A stretch of DNA of 64,000 bases from Myxococcales bacterium (GCA_016709545.1 JADJMO010000022.1:62001-126000), one strand, 5' to 3'; positions 1 through 8,094 are shown, counted from the stretch's first letter. The notes: a model not told the origin generated them from the letters alone. Program-made: numbers and translations.

Positions 1-87
1 AACAACGAAGACCCGGTGAGCTTCGTCATTCGCGGAGAACTGCCCTCGATGGCACACGGAATTCCGTTCGGGAGAGCAATATTCTAG
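1..87 (+). CDS. C-terminal end of an unknown protein, open at the left edge
   Basis: Frame 1 is open from the first base to a TAG at 85-87 and gives 28 residues ending SMAHGIPFGRAIF. The next gene starts 20 bases later on the same strand and is itself coupled to a DUF3396 immunity gene. An effector upstream of its immunity gene is the usual order in type VI and polymorphic-toxin loci, so this may be the tail of a toxin. That is inference from position only; 28 residues are too few to place the family. Confidence 0.4.
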   Translation, partial: NNEDPVSFVIRGELPSMAHGIPFGRAIF

Positions 88-107
88 AGCGACTTCGCAA
101 CCGAGAC

Positions 108-470
108 ATGTTTACAGAGCGCTGGCCGGCCCTCGCCTTTGAGCTCGTCGAAGCTCGCGTTCGTCGCGGTTTATCGCTCAGAATGATGCTCGGTGCGAAG
201 GCCACAAAGAAGCATGAAAAGGCCCTCGCCGATCGGTTGATCGGTCTATCTGTGGCGCTGTTGACGGTTCCCTATCATGAGCCGGTCGGAGTGGCTGCTC
301 TGACTACAATCCTCCCGACGATCGTCCGCTCCGACCGGGAACTCGGGGTGCGCTACGACTTGTTCGACGCGCACCTTCCGGCGGCGTTGGACATGATACT
401 CAACTTTGTGCACCGGTTTTCGAGTGATATTGCGCCTGTTGAGCGCCTGATTGTTGGAGTCTCTCGGTGA
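108..470 (+). CDS. Unrecognised 120-aa protein coupled to an immunity gene
   Basis: A 120-residue protein starting MFTERWPALAFELVEAR. I do not recognise the family. It has no signal peptide or obvious membrane segment and looks mostly helical, with a basic stretch (KATKKHEK) near residue 32. Its stop TGA (468-470) shares a base with the ATG of the downstream DUF3396 gene, so the two are probably translationally coupled. Lying between a possible effector tail and an immunity gene, it could be an adaptor, a second immunity protein or part of the effector module. Base composition is less GC-rich than most of the window (many A/T third positions), which fits horizontal acquisition. Confidence 0.6.
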   Translation: MFTERWPALAFELVEARVRRGLSLRMMLGAKATKKHEKALADRLIGLSVALLTVPYHEPVGVAALTTILPTIVRSDRELGVRYDLFDAHLPAALDMILNFVHRFSSDIAPVERLIVGVSR

Positions 471-1417
471 TGTTTGATCCGTCGCCACTCCAGGTTCGTG
501 CCGGGCAGCCTGACGTATACCCGGTGCTCGCCATCTACATGCAGCTTGAAGCACTGGTGCCTGATCATCAGCCAGGCCTGGTGGCCGCGGCTGACCTCAT
601 AGATGGATGGATAGGCTCGCATTTGACAGCGAGCCACGTTGATGAACTCGAAATGATAGCCGCGTATTCGCGGCAAGAATTCGGGTTCATGACGGCCATG
701 CCAGACCGGCTCGCGATGGAGTCGGTGGCGAGGAGTCCCGAGTTCGGAGAGCTGGAAATTCTTGCCGACGCGCCGTGCTCATTTGCCCTGACAATGCAGG
801 GGTCGAGAACGAATGCCTCTCCCTTTAGTGTGGTCTTCGATTGCGAGGTTTGCGAGCCGCTCGAGCCCACTGCCGCAGTCTACCCCAGTCGCGCAGCTCT
901 CCGGATCACCGTGCCGACGGATTGGCCGCTCGCGGATTTCTACGAGAGGGTGCTCGCTCTGGCTGGGCTCCTCGACGTTCGTTGGGGCAACGCAGGCCTG
1001 TCGTACTCAGGCCAGGAGATTGCGAGCTACCAAGCCTCCAGTGACGTCATCCACCGTCATGCACGTCGATACCCGGGTTTCGACGTAGGCTTCTACGCTA
1101 CGCATCTCGGTGACTGGCACCACGCGATTCGAACTGTGAATTGGCTGACTCTAGTTGGCAGTAAGTTCTGTCCGATGCCACAGCCGGACGGGCGGGGAGC
1201 TGTGGAGGTCCGCCAGTATGGGGGAGGGTGGCTACTGCTTGCCGGTGCCGAGCCGAGCGCAGGCGACGTGAATCGACTGTCCATCGACCGCGGCTACGTC
1301 GTTGCCGACCAGATCGTGCGCTCCGTGCGAGCATCGACAGGCATTAACTTCTGCGCGCCGTGGACCGAGGGCGAAACGAGCCGATGGCTTCGCCGATTCG
1401 AGATGTTGTGGCAGTGA
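470..1417 (+). CDS. DUF3396 (type VI immunity family) protein
   Basis: About 315 residues. The C-terminal half carries the signature of the DUF3396/type VI immunity family: ARRYPGFDVGF near residue 205, then NWLTLVGS, then a Gly-rich strand and AGAEPSAGDVNRL. The same landmarks recur in the gene at 9602-10522 (RHPGIDV, YWLTFLGA, AGAEPEAGDVNQL), so the two are paralogues. Members are cytoplasmic or periplasmic proteins that neutralise a cognate T6SS effector; the partner is not identifiable here. The ATG at 470 overlaps the previous stop; a GTG one codon upstream (467) is the alternative start. Third positions are less GC-biased than in core genes. Confidence 0.85.
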   Translation: MFDPSPLQVRAGQPDVYPVLAIYMQLEALVPDHQPGLVAAADLIDGWIGSHLTASHVDELEMIAAYSRQEFGFMTAMPDRLAMESVARSPEFGELEILADAPCSFALTMQGSRTNASPFSVVFDCEVCEPLEPTAAVYPSRAALRITVPTDWPLADFYERVLALAGLLDVRWGNAGLSYSGQEIASYQASSDVIHRHARRYPGFDVGFYATHLGDWHHAIRTVNWLTLVGSKFCPMPQPDGRGAVEVRQYGGGWLLLAGAEPSAGDVNRLSIDRGYVVADQIVRSVRASTGINFCAPWTEGETSRWLRRFEMLWQ

Positions 1418-1489
1418 GAGCGCCGACACCACCACCTCGACGTCAGTCGGTCTTTGAATGTACTGGAGAGCGTACGCCGTGGTCCGCCG

Positions 1490-1707
1490 CTGATTTGCGG
1501 GAGAGAATGCTGGTGGTGCACCAGGGACACGTGTGGCGCGAGGTCACGGTCCGCATGCCATCCGCATCCGCCGTTGCGCGTGCCGAGCTGCTGGAGGTGG
1601 CGTCCCAGAGGCTCTCCGCGGGCAAGCCGGCGCTCGTGCCATTGGACGTGCCGCTGTGGCCGGCGTTTCCACGGAGCGAAGGGGGCGAGAGGCAACTCGC
1701 GTCGTAA
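1490..1707 (+). pseudogene. Truncated remnant of a beta-propeller paralogue
   Basis: The translation from about 1490 to the TAA at 1705-1707 contains SAGKPALVPLDVPLWPAFPR and ERQLAS. The intact gene at 4877-6844 has GAGKPALVPLDAPIWPEFPR and ERRLAS in the same order, with matching residues upstream (HQGHVWREV against RQGRGFREV). Only about 70 codons of the roughly 655 survive, with no propeller before or after. It is therefore a relic of a second copy, probably left by rearrangement next to the adjacent IS66 fragment. It may still be read as the tail of a longer open frame beginning at 1360, but nothing supports that as a gene. Confidence 0.6.
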
Positions 1708-1749
1708 CCGTCTGGCCTGGCACGAGGATTGTCGCCCGCGCGTAGCTGA

Positions 1750-1980
1750 TCAGGCGGACGTCGGGCGCACCCAGCGATCGGGCAGGAGCGCGTCGAGGTC
1801 GGCGTCGGTCGTGGCATGCCTGATCCGAGGCAGCACGTCGGTCAGATACTCGGTGGGCTCGACGCCGTTCGCGATGCACGACCCGACGAGCGAGTAGAGG
1901 ACCGCGATGTTGCGGCCGGCACGCGGGTGTCCGACAAATAGGTAGTTCTTGCGACCGAGCGCGATGCACTGGACGACCGC
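1750..1980 (-). pseudogene. IS66-family transposase, C-terminal fragment
   Basis: The minus-strand reading gives IALGRKNYLFVGHPRAGRNI, then IAVLYSLVGSCIANGVEP, YLTDVLPRI and LDALLPDRW. This is the typical end of IS66 transposases (RKNWLFAGS, IYSLIETAKLNG, YLRDVL, LLPWNW). The large catalytic part is absent: upstream of about 1980 the frame loses similarity. No OrfA/OrfB genes or terminal repeats of IS66 are visible, so this is a dead fragment that marks past insertion into this accessory region. Confidence 0.75.
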
Positions 1981-2189
1981 TGGCTTGCTTCCAGTCCCCG
2001 GCGTCTTGCACCCTGAAGTGGTGTCGCTGGGGAACGGACCGAGGCGGCGGGTCGGTCCCATCGGGCCCCGTTCCAAGGACACGGACCGACCGCCTCGCCG
2101 CGCCCAGTCCCGCGAATGGGACGCGTGCCGGGCTGCCACGTGGCAGGCTCGCCCACGGGGTTCCGCCTCCGGCGGGAACACACGGGAGC

Positions 2190-2315
2190 CTGTCCTGGGA
2201 CGAGGTGGAGTGGGAGCTGAGCGACGTCACGATCGACGAGGCCGGCTACGGTCTGCTCATCAACATGCTGCGGCGTACCGTCCCAGCAGTACCCACTCGA
2301 CTTCGACTCGGCTGA
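2190..2315 (+). pseudogene. Possible coding fragment of unknown origin
   Basis: Frame 3 reads WDEVEWELSDVTIDEAGYG followed by LLINMLRRTVP and ends at TGA 2313-2315. The amphipathic, acidic composition looks protein-like, unlike the flanking frames. No start codon or recognisable family is present. It lies between the IS66 remnant and the OrfA-like transposase gene, so it may be a piece of a gene broken by insertion. This is a weak call. Confidence 0.2.
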
Positions 2316-2366
2316 TGCGAGCCCAGAGCACGCAGCACCACCAGCGCATGGCTGAGAAGGCTCGAG

Positions 2367-2771
2367 CTAAGGGGCCGCGAAGACCGGGAAGACGCGCGAC
2401 CGAGAGGCCGATGCGTCCTTCCCCTCGGTCAACGCATCGAGCACGGCGCCGCGCCACTCGGCCAAGACCTCCTCGTGCAGACCTTCACGACGAAGGAACT
2501 TGCCGAGCTCCTCCTCCGAGAGGCCCGCTGCCTCTGTCACTGCGCGCAGCCGTTCAGCGGCGCTCCAGTCTTCGGGTCGGCGAGGCCTGCTCGCAGAACC
2601 GGGTGCATTGTCGTTGGACACGAGACTGACGGTACCGAAGCTACGCAGCCACCGCGAGAGGGTCGGTTGCGGAACCCCCACCTCCTTCGCGAGGGCGCAC
2701 GCAGTGGGTCCGTTCGGAAGCAGGAGTCGCTGCACCATCTTCTTCTTGAATGATTCGGAGTACGCTGACAT
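2367..2771 (-). CDS. Transposase OrfA-like HTH protein, probably truncated
   Basis: A 134-residue protein with an N-terminal helix-turn-helix (YSESFKKKMVQRLL, then ALAKEVGVPQPTLSRWLR, residues 4-43). A basic linker and a second helical block (PEDWSAAERLRAV, LRREGLHEEVLAEWR) follow. This layout matches the DNA-binding subunit of IS3-like elements common in myxobacteria, which is normally followed by a coiled coil and an rve integrase OrfB. No OrfB follows at 2200-2366, and the C-terminus (SRSRVFPVFAAP) looks like read-through into other DNA. The element is probably incomplete and non-autonomous. Confidence 0.6.
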   Translation of the reverse strand: MSAYSESFKKKMVQRLLLPNGPTACALAKEVGVPQPTLSRWLRSFGTVSLVSNDNAPGSASRPRRPEDWSAAERLRAVTEAAGLSEEELGKFLRREGLHEEVLAEWRGAVLDALTEGKDASASRSRVFPVFAAP

Positions 2772-2915
2772 TGGAGAGGGTCTCCCCTCGCCCCCAAGCC
2801 GATGCTCCTCGTCGCCCTGAGGCGATCAGGTCGGGGCGACAACTACCCTGACACCGGGGGGGTCCTGCGCGGGCTCGAGTGAAGTGACGGGCGCACGCCA
2901 CGAGCGCGACAGGGC

Positions 2916-3461
2916 ATGGACGCGGCGCGTGCTACGCGGTTTCCTCTCGGCATGACCGCCTCACGCGGCAAGCGGCCTCCCAATGCGTCACCCACCTGGC
3001 TCGCGCATTCGTCGCGTGCGGAGAACCAACCCGACGGGCACCTCTATCGCGTCACCTTCGTGACGGAGCCCAATGGGGCCGGGCGCGCCGCGATCGCGGG
3101 CGCATTCGAGGAGTCCGGGGCGCGGCACGTCACTCCGCCGAAGCGTGGCGCTGGCCGGCAGATCCGGGTGACGCGTCGACGAGGGCCCGACGCTCGAGGA
3201 CTCAACGCCACCCAGCTCCGCAGCACGTTCGCGGACATCGAGCGCGTGCTCACCGCCGTCGCCCACGTGGCGCCCATTCAGATGGCGAGGCCCGCGCGCG
3301 TGGTCCGCGGCAGCGTCCGCGCCGACTTCGAGGAGGCACGCGCTCTTGCCCAGCAGAGCCTGCCGAGGGAGGCGGCGCGCTCGGGGCCATTCTCGCTGGG
3401 CCCCGTCGCAGAGCCGATCCTCACGCGTCCCCGGCCGCCCGCACACCGCGCTTCGCGATGA
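2916..3461 (+). CDS. Hypothetical protein, weakly supported
   Basis: An open frame of 181 codons with high GC at third positions in its central part, for example LNATQLRSTFADIERVL and RVVRGSVRADFEEARALAQQ, which reads like a helical protein. I recognise no family. The first about 30 residues and the Pro/Arg-rich last 25 look non-coding. Long competing frames exist on the minus strand over the same bases, as is common at this GC content. The plus-strand reading has the more natural amino-acid composition, but this could be a relic like its neighbours. Confidence 0.3.
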   Translation: MDAARATRFPLGMTASRGKRPPNASPTWLAHSSRAENQPDGHLYRVTFVTEPNGAGRAAIAGAFEESGARHVTPPKRGAGRQIRVTRRRGPDARGLNATQLRSTFADIERVLTAVAHVAPIQMARPARVVRGSVRADFEEARALAQQSLPREAARSGPFSLGPVAEPILTRPRPPAHRASR

Positions 3462-3683
3462 TCGTCGATGAAAAGGGGAGTGGAGACGGCGCGTGGTGGC
3501 TGGTCGCCCACCACGACGACCGGGTCCCGGTGGGATCACCCAGGGCCAGCGATGCAGCACCGCCCTTGGGCAAGTTCCCACCTGGCGTCCCCCACGAGCG
3601 ACTTCGCCACCACCAGCACGCGCATCGAGGAGCCGTTCACTGGGCGCTTCGTCCCATGTATCCATCGTGTGGAGCGGCGCGAC

Positions 3684-4049
3684 ATGACGACGCGATGGTT
3701 GGCCGAGGTCGAGGACGTGGGTGACAATCAGCTCTGCGCCGTGGCTTTTGGGCCGGTCGCGCGGCTCCTGATCGTCACGGAGCGCGGGGTCGCGCTCACC
3801 GAAGCGGACGGAAGACGCATCGCGTTCGATGGCTGCGCGGGAGGCCGGGCGATCGCGGCGACCGCGGACGGACGGTACGCCCTCGTGGCGTGCGCCGACG
3901 CTGGCACCTTCGCCCGCCTCTACGAGGTCACGGCGAGCGCGCTGAGCCGGCGCGCATCGTTCGCCGTCCCCGGCCAGCCGTGGGCCGTGGGGGACCGCTT
4001 GTTCCTCGCGACGGGCGCCCGGGACTTCGAAGTGCTCGGCGCCCGCTGA
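3684..4049 (+). CDS. Small beta-propeller-like protein, possibly a C-terminal fragment
   Basis: A 121-residue frame from the ATG at 3684. Alternating short strands such as LCAVAFGPVARLLIVTERG, AIAATADGRYALVACA and RASFAVPGQPWAVGDRLFL have the rhythm of two to three WD40/propeller blades. A full propeller needs six or seven blades, so this is either the surviving end of a larger gene or a strand-exchanging partner. The open frame extends upstream to 3468, but residues before 3684 look non-coding. It lies close to the large propeller gene at 4877, and the same region holds several broken relatives of that gene. Confidence 0.45.
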   Translation: MTTRWLAEVEDVGDNQLCAVAFGPVARLLIVTERGVALTEADGRRIAFDGCAGGRAIAATADGRYALVACADAGTFARLYEVTASALSRRASFAVPGQPWAVGDRLFLATGARDFEVLGAR

Positions 4050-4296
4050 CGCGCATGGGGCGGACGACCTTCGACGACGCGGGCGTGCCTCGGATGTAGG
4101 CTCCCGCACGCTCGACGAGGGGTCGGACGGCGCGCTGGAAATCAAGGAACGACGCGCCATGGCATCGAGAAACTCCGGCCTTGCACGGCCACACGAGGCA
4201 GGCTCCGTTCTGCTACGTTCCCACCAAGGAGCCACGCTGGCGCTGACCGCACGAAAGCCCGCTTCCGACCACGATCTTTACCCTGCGAGCGACGAC

Positions 4297-4450
4297 ATGG
4301 CAGAGCACGAGATCCAGCGACTCATCGCGGAGCTGCTCCGCCCGATGATCGCGCGATTTTGGGCGAGCAATACCGGCTCGCACACGCGCTCTTCGACGAG
4401 AGCGCGTTCGCCGAACTCGCCCTCCCTCGATGCGCCTGGCGCTCACCGCC
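4297..4450 (+). pseudogene. Frame-broken small gene remnant
   Basis: From the ATG at 4297 the frame reads MAEHEIQRLIAELLRPMIAR. After about base 4358 the protein-like reading moves to another frame: GEQYRLAHALFDESAFAEL. The join restores a continuous helical segment, so one base appears lost or gained near 4355-4362. Beyond about 4450 neither frame looks coding. No family is recognised. Whether the break is a real mutation or a consensus error cannot be told here. Confidence 0.35.
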
Positions 4451-4506
4451 GGAGCGGGCGAGCCGTCCTGTTCGCATGCAGGGCCCCAAGCCCGTCAGCG
4501 TGTCCG

Positions 4507-4640
4507 CGTGCGCGACCACCAGGTGCTGGAGGTCGGCCGCGAGGAGCTGCGCGAGATCGCGCGTCCGACGGCGTGCAAGAGGTGTACGCCCGTCAGCAGC
4601 GGCGTGTGAGCGTCTTCAGCGATACGGCACGCCCCGCCAC
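4507..4640 (-). pseudogene. Decayed copy of a zinc-ribbon gene end and its downstream DNA
   Basis: Bases 4507-4534 (GTGCGCGACCACCAGGTGCT and onward) match 11250-11277 exactly, and the match continues with a few substitutions to about 4557. About 60 bases further on, TCAGCGATACGGC recurs at 4618-4630, as at 11322 and 11710, where on the minus strand it encodes the PYR-stop terminus of the zinc-ribbon proteins. The body of the gene is missing. This is a third, decayed locus of that small family, moved about 6.7 kb from its relatives. Confidence 0.5.
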
Positions 4641-4655
4641 CTATCAGCCGGACTG

Positions 4656-4700
4656 AGAGGTTTCGAGCGAAGGGGCCGTCGTGAAGAAGTCTGGGAAGAC
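4656..4700 (+). repeat. Partial duplicate of the leader and start of the 4877 gene
   Basis: GAGGTTTCGAGCGAAG followed by GTGAAGAAG at 4656-4691 resembles AAGGTTCGAGCGAAG followed by ATGAAGAAG at 4858-4885, directly before and over the start of the propeller gene. The copy then diverges and has no long open frame of the right kind. It looks like the 5' end of another lost paralogue. Confidence 0.4.
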
Positions 4701-4876
4701 GCGCGACCGGCTTCTGCGCTCGGCACGGGCTGAAGGAGACCGCCCGCACGCCAGATGGACGCGGGCGCGCTTGGCGTCGGGCCGAGGGCAGGTACGATGC
4801 CCCCTCGGCCATCCCGGGCCCTGGAGTTCCTCGTCCGTGACACGCGCTGTGAATCAGAAGGTTCGAGCGAAGTCCC

Positions 4877-6844
4877 ATGAAGAAGACCACGAAGAGCGGC
4901 ACGAAAGAGCGCGCGACGACGGACACGATGTTCCCCTTCCCCTTCTTCGGCCACTACCCGCCGGCACCGGGGAGCGACGGACACGTGTGGGGCATCCAGT
5001 TCGCCAAGGCTCCGACCCCGGAGCTGCGCGCCGAGATCACCGCGCTCCTGGTGCCCAGCTTGTCCCAGGGAATCCTGCGCCAGAGCGACCGCGAGCCGTG
5101 GCTGTGGGACGGCGATTGGCTGATTGCGTCCGCCGTCGATGTCGAGGGCGCGCCGGACATGGGCTCTCCGGAGCGTCACGTGGCGCTCGAGAGCCTCGAG
5201 TCGGCGCTGCGGGCCGTGCATGCGCGGGCGAAGGTGGCGGTCGTCGTGACCCCCGAGCTCACGTCGCCCACGGGGACCGACTGGGACGCCTGGTCGCGCA
5301 AGGCGTCTCCCGTGCCGAAGGTGACGAGCACGCGGTGGACGAAGGGCAAGGCCGACCCGGAGGTGGAGCGGCTGCGACTCGCCGAGGCGTTCGCTCCGTC
5401 GGCTGCGGGGCCCATCGCCCTACTCGACGTGCCCAAGGGGCAGGCCCCGACGGTGAAGCCGATCCCTGCGTTCGTCGAGCACGTCGCGCGCCTCGACAAG
5501 GTGCAGAAACGTCCGGACTGGGTGATTTGCACCACCCAGACGCCCCTCGGCCCGGCGATGTGGGTGTTCGAGGTGGGGCGGCGAACGAGTCGCCTGCTGG
5601 TCGTTCAGGGTGACGGTGTCCTTTCCGTGCCGGGGCCGCCGCGTAGCTTCGCAGCTGACGGTCGAGGGTGGTTCGACGTTTCCGACGACGGAGCCTTCCT
5701 CTTCGCCGACCACGAGGAGAAGCGCGTCCACGAGCTCCACCCGAGGACTGGGGCGCGCCGCGTGCTCTGGGAGACGGACTTCGACACCAAAATCGGTCCG
5801 TGGGAGGCGGTCCATCTCGCCGGCAATCGGATCGCATTGAGCACGTCCCGAGGGATCTACCTGCTGGTCCGCGAGGGGGAACGGGCGGTTGCGATCGCTT
5901 TCCGCGAGCTGTACGGCCTGAAGGAGATCTGCGCGACGCCGGACCGTCGGGGGCTCGTCTGCTGCCGCACGACGCCCGACCCGGCCCTCTTCTTCGTGGC
6001 GGTCGAGGGCGACAGCCTTCAGGTGGTCGGTGAGCTCGCCGGTGCCCTCCGCGATCCCCAGCTGCACCAAGGGAAGATCCTGGTGCGCCAGGGCCGCGGC
6101 TTTCGCGAGGTGAGGGTTGGCACGACGTCGCATCCCACCGACGTTCGGCCCGAGCTGCGGGAGCTGGCCACTGCACGGCTCGGCGCAGGCAAGCCGGCGC
6201 TGGTGCCGCTCGATGCCCCCATCTGGCCGGAGTTTCCCCGCACGGTCGATGGCGAGCGACGCCTCGCGTCCCTCGAGGTGGGTACGTTCGGCGTGCACCT
6301 CGTCGACGGCCCGACAGCCAACCTCCTCGTCGTCACCCGTGGTGCGCGCGGAGAAGCGGTCCAGCGGCTGGAGCTGCCGGCGGAGTGCCGCGCCTCCCAC
6401 CTGGACCCGAGTCCCGATGGCGCTTCGGTGCTGGTCTACGGGTCGGCGGGCAAGGCCCGTGTCCTCCGGCTGGCGCTGCCGGCGCGCACCCTTGCGCCGT
6501 TCCCCATGTTCGAGCGGACCATGAACCAGGCGATCTACCACCTCGACGAAGGCAAGGTGGTCGTCGTGATGGCCAACGACATCGAGGTCTGGTCGACCAC
6601 CGGGACGCGGCTCTCCAAGGTCTCCGTGCCGGACTGGGGGTACCCGCTCGAGCACGCCATCACGCCTTCACGCAAGATCCTGATGCGTACCGCCGACGGT
6701 GGCGTCGTGCTCCTGCACGTCTCGCCGGACGGCCAGCCGACCACCGAGCATCTCGGTCGCAGCTTCGCGGCCATCTTCGCGTCGGCCGGGCGCCTCGTCG
6801 CGATCCGCGACGGCGTCTTCTGCGAGCTCCGCGAGCCGGCGTAG
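4877..6844 (+). CDS. Large beta-propeller-like protein of unknown function
   Basis: A 655-residue protein without signal peptide or membrane segment, so probably cytosolic. Residues 1-200 form an N-terminal domain (GHYPPAPGSDGHVWGIQFAK near residue 25) that I do not recognise. From about residue 205 the sequence is a run of short beta strands with repeated DG/SDDG turns (FDVSDDGAFLFADHE, LDPSPDGASVLVYGS, YHLDEGKVVVVMANDIEVWS), typical of seven- or eight-bladed propellers, ending IRDGVFCELREPA. No enzymatic motif is visible. The start ATG follows GGTTCGAGCGAAG. Broken relatives lie at 1490-1707 and 4656-4700, so the family has been duplicated locally. It sits among immunity-type genes, but a role there is inference. 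Confidence 0.7.
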   Translation: MKKTTKSGTKERATTDTMFPFPFFGHYPPAPGSDGHVWGIQFAKAPTPELRAEITALLVPSLSQGILRQSDREPWLWDGDWLIASAVDVEGAPDMGSPERHVALESLESALRAVHARAKVAVVVTPELTSPTGTDWDAWSRKASPVPKVTSTRWTKGKADPEVERLRLAEAFAPSAAGPIALLDVPKGQAPTVKPIPAFVEHVARLDKVQKRPDWVICTTQTPLGPAMWVFEVGRRTSRLLVVQGDGVLSVPGPPRSFAADGRGWFDVSDDGAFLFADHEEKRVHELHPRTGARRVLWETDFDTKIGPWEAVHLAGNRIALSTSRGIYLLVREGERAVAIAFRELYGLKEICATPDRRGLVCCRTTPDPALFFVAVEGDSLQVVGELAGALRDPQLHQGKILVRQGRGFREVRVGTTSHPTDVRPELRELATARLGAGKPALVPLDAPIWPEFPRTVDGERRLASLEVGTFGVHLVDGPTANLLVVTRGARGEAVQRLELPAECRASHLDPSPDGASVLVYGSAGKARVLRLALPARTLAPFPMFERTMNQAIYHLDEGKVVVVMANDIEVWSTTGTRLSKVSVPDWGYPLEHAITPSRKILMRTADGGVVLLHVSPDGQPTTEHLGRSFAAIFASAGRLVAIRDGVFCELREPA

Positions 6845-6891
6845 ACTCAGCCGCCGTCCTCGAGGGGTACGTGTCCCTCGACGGCCAGCCG

Positions 6892-7455
6892 ATGTGGGAA
6901 GACTGGGCGAAGGGTTCGTTTCCATCTTCGCTTCGGACGGCCCGTTGCAGGGTGTGCGCCGCGCGGCCCTCGGTACGCTCGAGGCATACGATCCGATCGT
7001 CCAGCGCCTGCGCGTCGTCGAAGCGGAGCTCGATCCAGCGTTTCGCTTCCTGTCCGGCGACGCTCCCGCCGGCGCCTCGCACCACGGCGGCACGAGCCTG
7101 CACTGGAACGGTGCGGAGATCACCTACCCGAGGAGCGAGCCGGTGGGGCCGCCGGACCTCCACGCGCCCCACCTCGAGCGGGCGTCGAACGCACGCGCCA
7201 AGTGCAAGGTGTGCAAGGCCACCCTCGCCGCAGGCGAGCTGCGCCTCCGCGTACGACACAAGTTCTTCCCGGTGGAGACCTTCTACGCGCACCTGCCGTG
7301 TGCCGCGGCCGGCAAGCGCGGACCACTGCTCGGTACCAGCCAGCTCGAACGCGAGGACGGCCCGCTGCTCCTCGTCGCGCCGGCGATCGCGGCTCCGGTT
7401 TCCCGAGCGGGACGCCATGCTCGCGCAGCTCGACCCGTCGATCGTCGCTTCGTGA
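6892..7455 (+). CDS. PARP-type zinc-finger-like protein (two frame changes)
   Basis: The protein begins MWEDWAKG in frame 1 (ATG 6892). It continues in frame 3 (FVSIFASDGPLQGVRRAALG) after about 6912, where a run of three Gs would need a fourth. It returns to frame 1 near 7390-7400 for RFPERDAMLAQLDPSIVAS and a stop at 7453-7455. The middle carries C-x2-C-x25-H-x2-C (CKVCKATLAAGELRLRVRHK at 7203-7262, then YAHLPCAA to 7310). The spacing and the GELRLR strand are those of PARP-type zinc fingers, which bind DNA ends in eukaryotic PARP1. Nucleic-acid binding is therefore inferred. No PARP catalytic domain or WGR domain is attached. Confidence 0.6.
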   Translation: MWEDWAKGSFPSSLRTARCRVCAARPSVRSRHTIRSSSACASSKRSSIQRFASCPATLPPAPRTTAARACTGTVRRSPTRGASRWGRRTSTRPTSSGRRTHAPSARCARPPSPQASCASAYDTSSSRWRPSTRTCRVPRPASADHCSVPASSNARTARCSSSRRRSRLRFPERDAMLAQLDPSIVAS

Positions 7456-7482
7456 CCGCTGCACGCCTATCCTCCCCGACCG

Positions 7483-8094
7483 ATGGGCTGGAGCGCACTG
7501 CTGTTCGGCGAGATCGAGTTCCCCCCGGGCGGGGTCAAGGCGTGGAGGGCGCTGCCGCTGGAGCCCGGTGTGTTCTCGGAGAAGGCGTGGAAGCGCTCCC
7601 GGTGGATGGGCGACCCGGCCGAACGCACGACGGTCGCGGGCGTGCTCGCGAAGCTCGCCGAGCACGCGCGGTGGTGCGACGAGGTGCTGCGGATCGGAGA
7701 TCACCAGTCTCTCCGCATCGACGGCGATCGGCTCTCGCTGCGGGCCTCCATCAACGAGGACGATTTTCGGGGGTACGCTGGCGACATCGCCACGATGCTG
7801 CGGCTCGCCACCAAGGTCGGCGCCCGCGGCGAGTATGTCGCCGTCGCCGCCGACGACCTCGCGGGGGAGCGGCTCGTGCTGGACGCCGGCGGGAGCCGCC
7901 TGGAGCCCGTCGATCTCATGGGGGCGATGACCGGTGGGGAGGTCCCGGCGAGCTCGCTCGACTACGCCGCCGTGCTCGAGGAGCTCTTCGCGACGACCGG
8001 CGCCGTGGCCCTGCGGCACGGCGAGTCGCGCAGCGCGGAGGCTGGGGCCAAGGCGGCGAAGAAGCCGAAGAAGCCCGCCCGTCGCCGACCGTGA
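7483..8094 (+). CDS. Hypothetical protein, relative of the 12111 gene product
   Basis: A 203-residue soluble protein starting MGWSALLFGEIEFPPGGVKAW and ending in a Lys/Arg/Ala-rich tail (KAAKKPKKPARRRP). The opening resembles that of the protein at 12111 (MHWDAWICGDLSFPSGALEK), and both contain a predicted beta-rich block with a TLV-type strand and PVDL/TIDL turn. The two are therefore distant paralogues within the same accessory block. The family is not recognised and no catalytic motif is visible. Confidence 0.6.
   Translation: MGWSALLFGEIEFPPGGVKAWRALPLEPGVFSEKAWKRSRWMGDPAERTTVAGVLAKLAEHARWCDEVLRIGDHQSLRIDGDRLSLRASINEDDFRGYAGDIATMLRLATKVGARGEYVAVAADDLAGERLVLDAGGSRLEPVDLMGAMTGGEVPASSLDYAAVLEELFATTGAVALRHGESRSAEAGAKAAKKPKKPARRRP

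Larger units (their letters stand above)
4050..4876. other. Gene-poor stretch made of broken pieces
   Basis: No intact gene is visible across these 827 bases. The interval contains a short coding-like segment broken by a frame change (4297-4450), a copy of sequence from 11250-11345 including the end of a zinc-ribbon gene (4507-4640), and a copy of the leader of the 4877 gene (about 4656-4700). The remainder shows no consistent codon bias in any frame. It is best read as a graveyard of local duplications. Confidence 0.5.

Noticed and set aside
1949..2629. Plus-strand open frame of 226 codons across the IS remnants
   Set aside because: Arg/Pro/Ser-rich antisense of the two transposase remnants, with no codon bias.
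2988..4235. Minus-strand open frame of 415 codons
   Set aside because: Arg/Ala/Gly/Pro-rich composition without secondary-structure pattern; the plus-strand readings at 2916 and 3684 look more like protein. Some doubt remains for this region.
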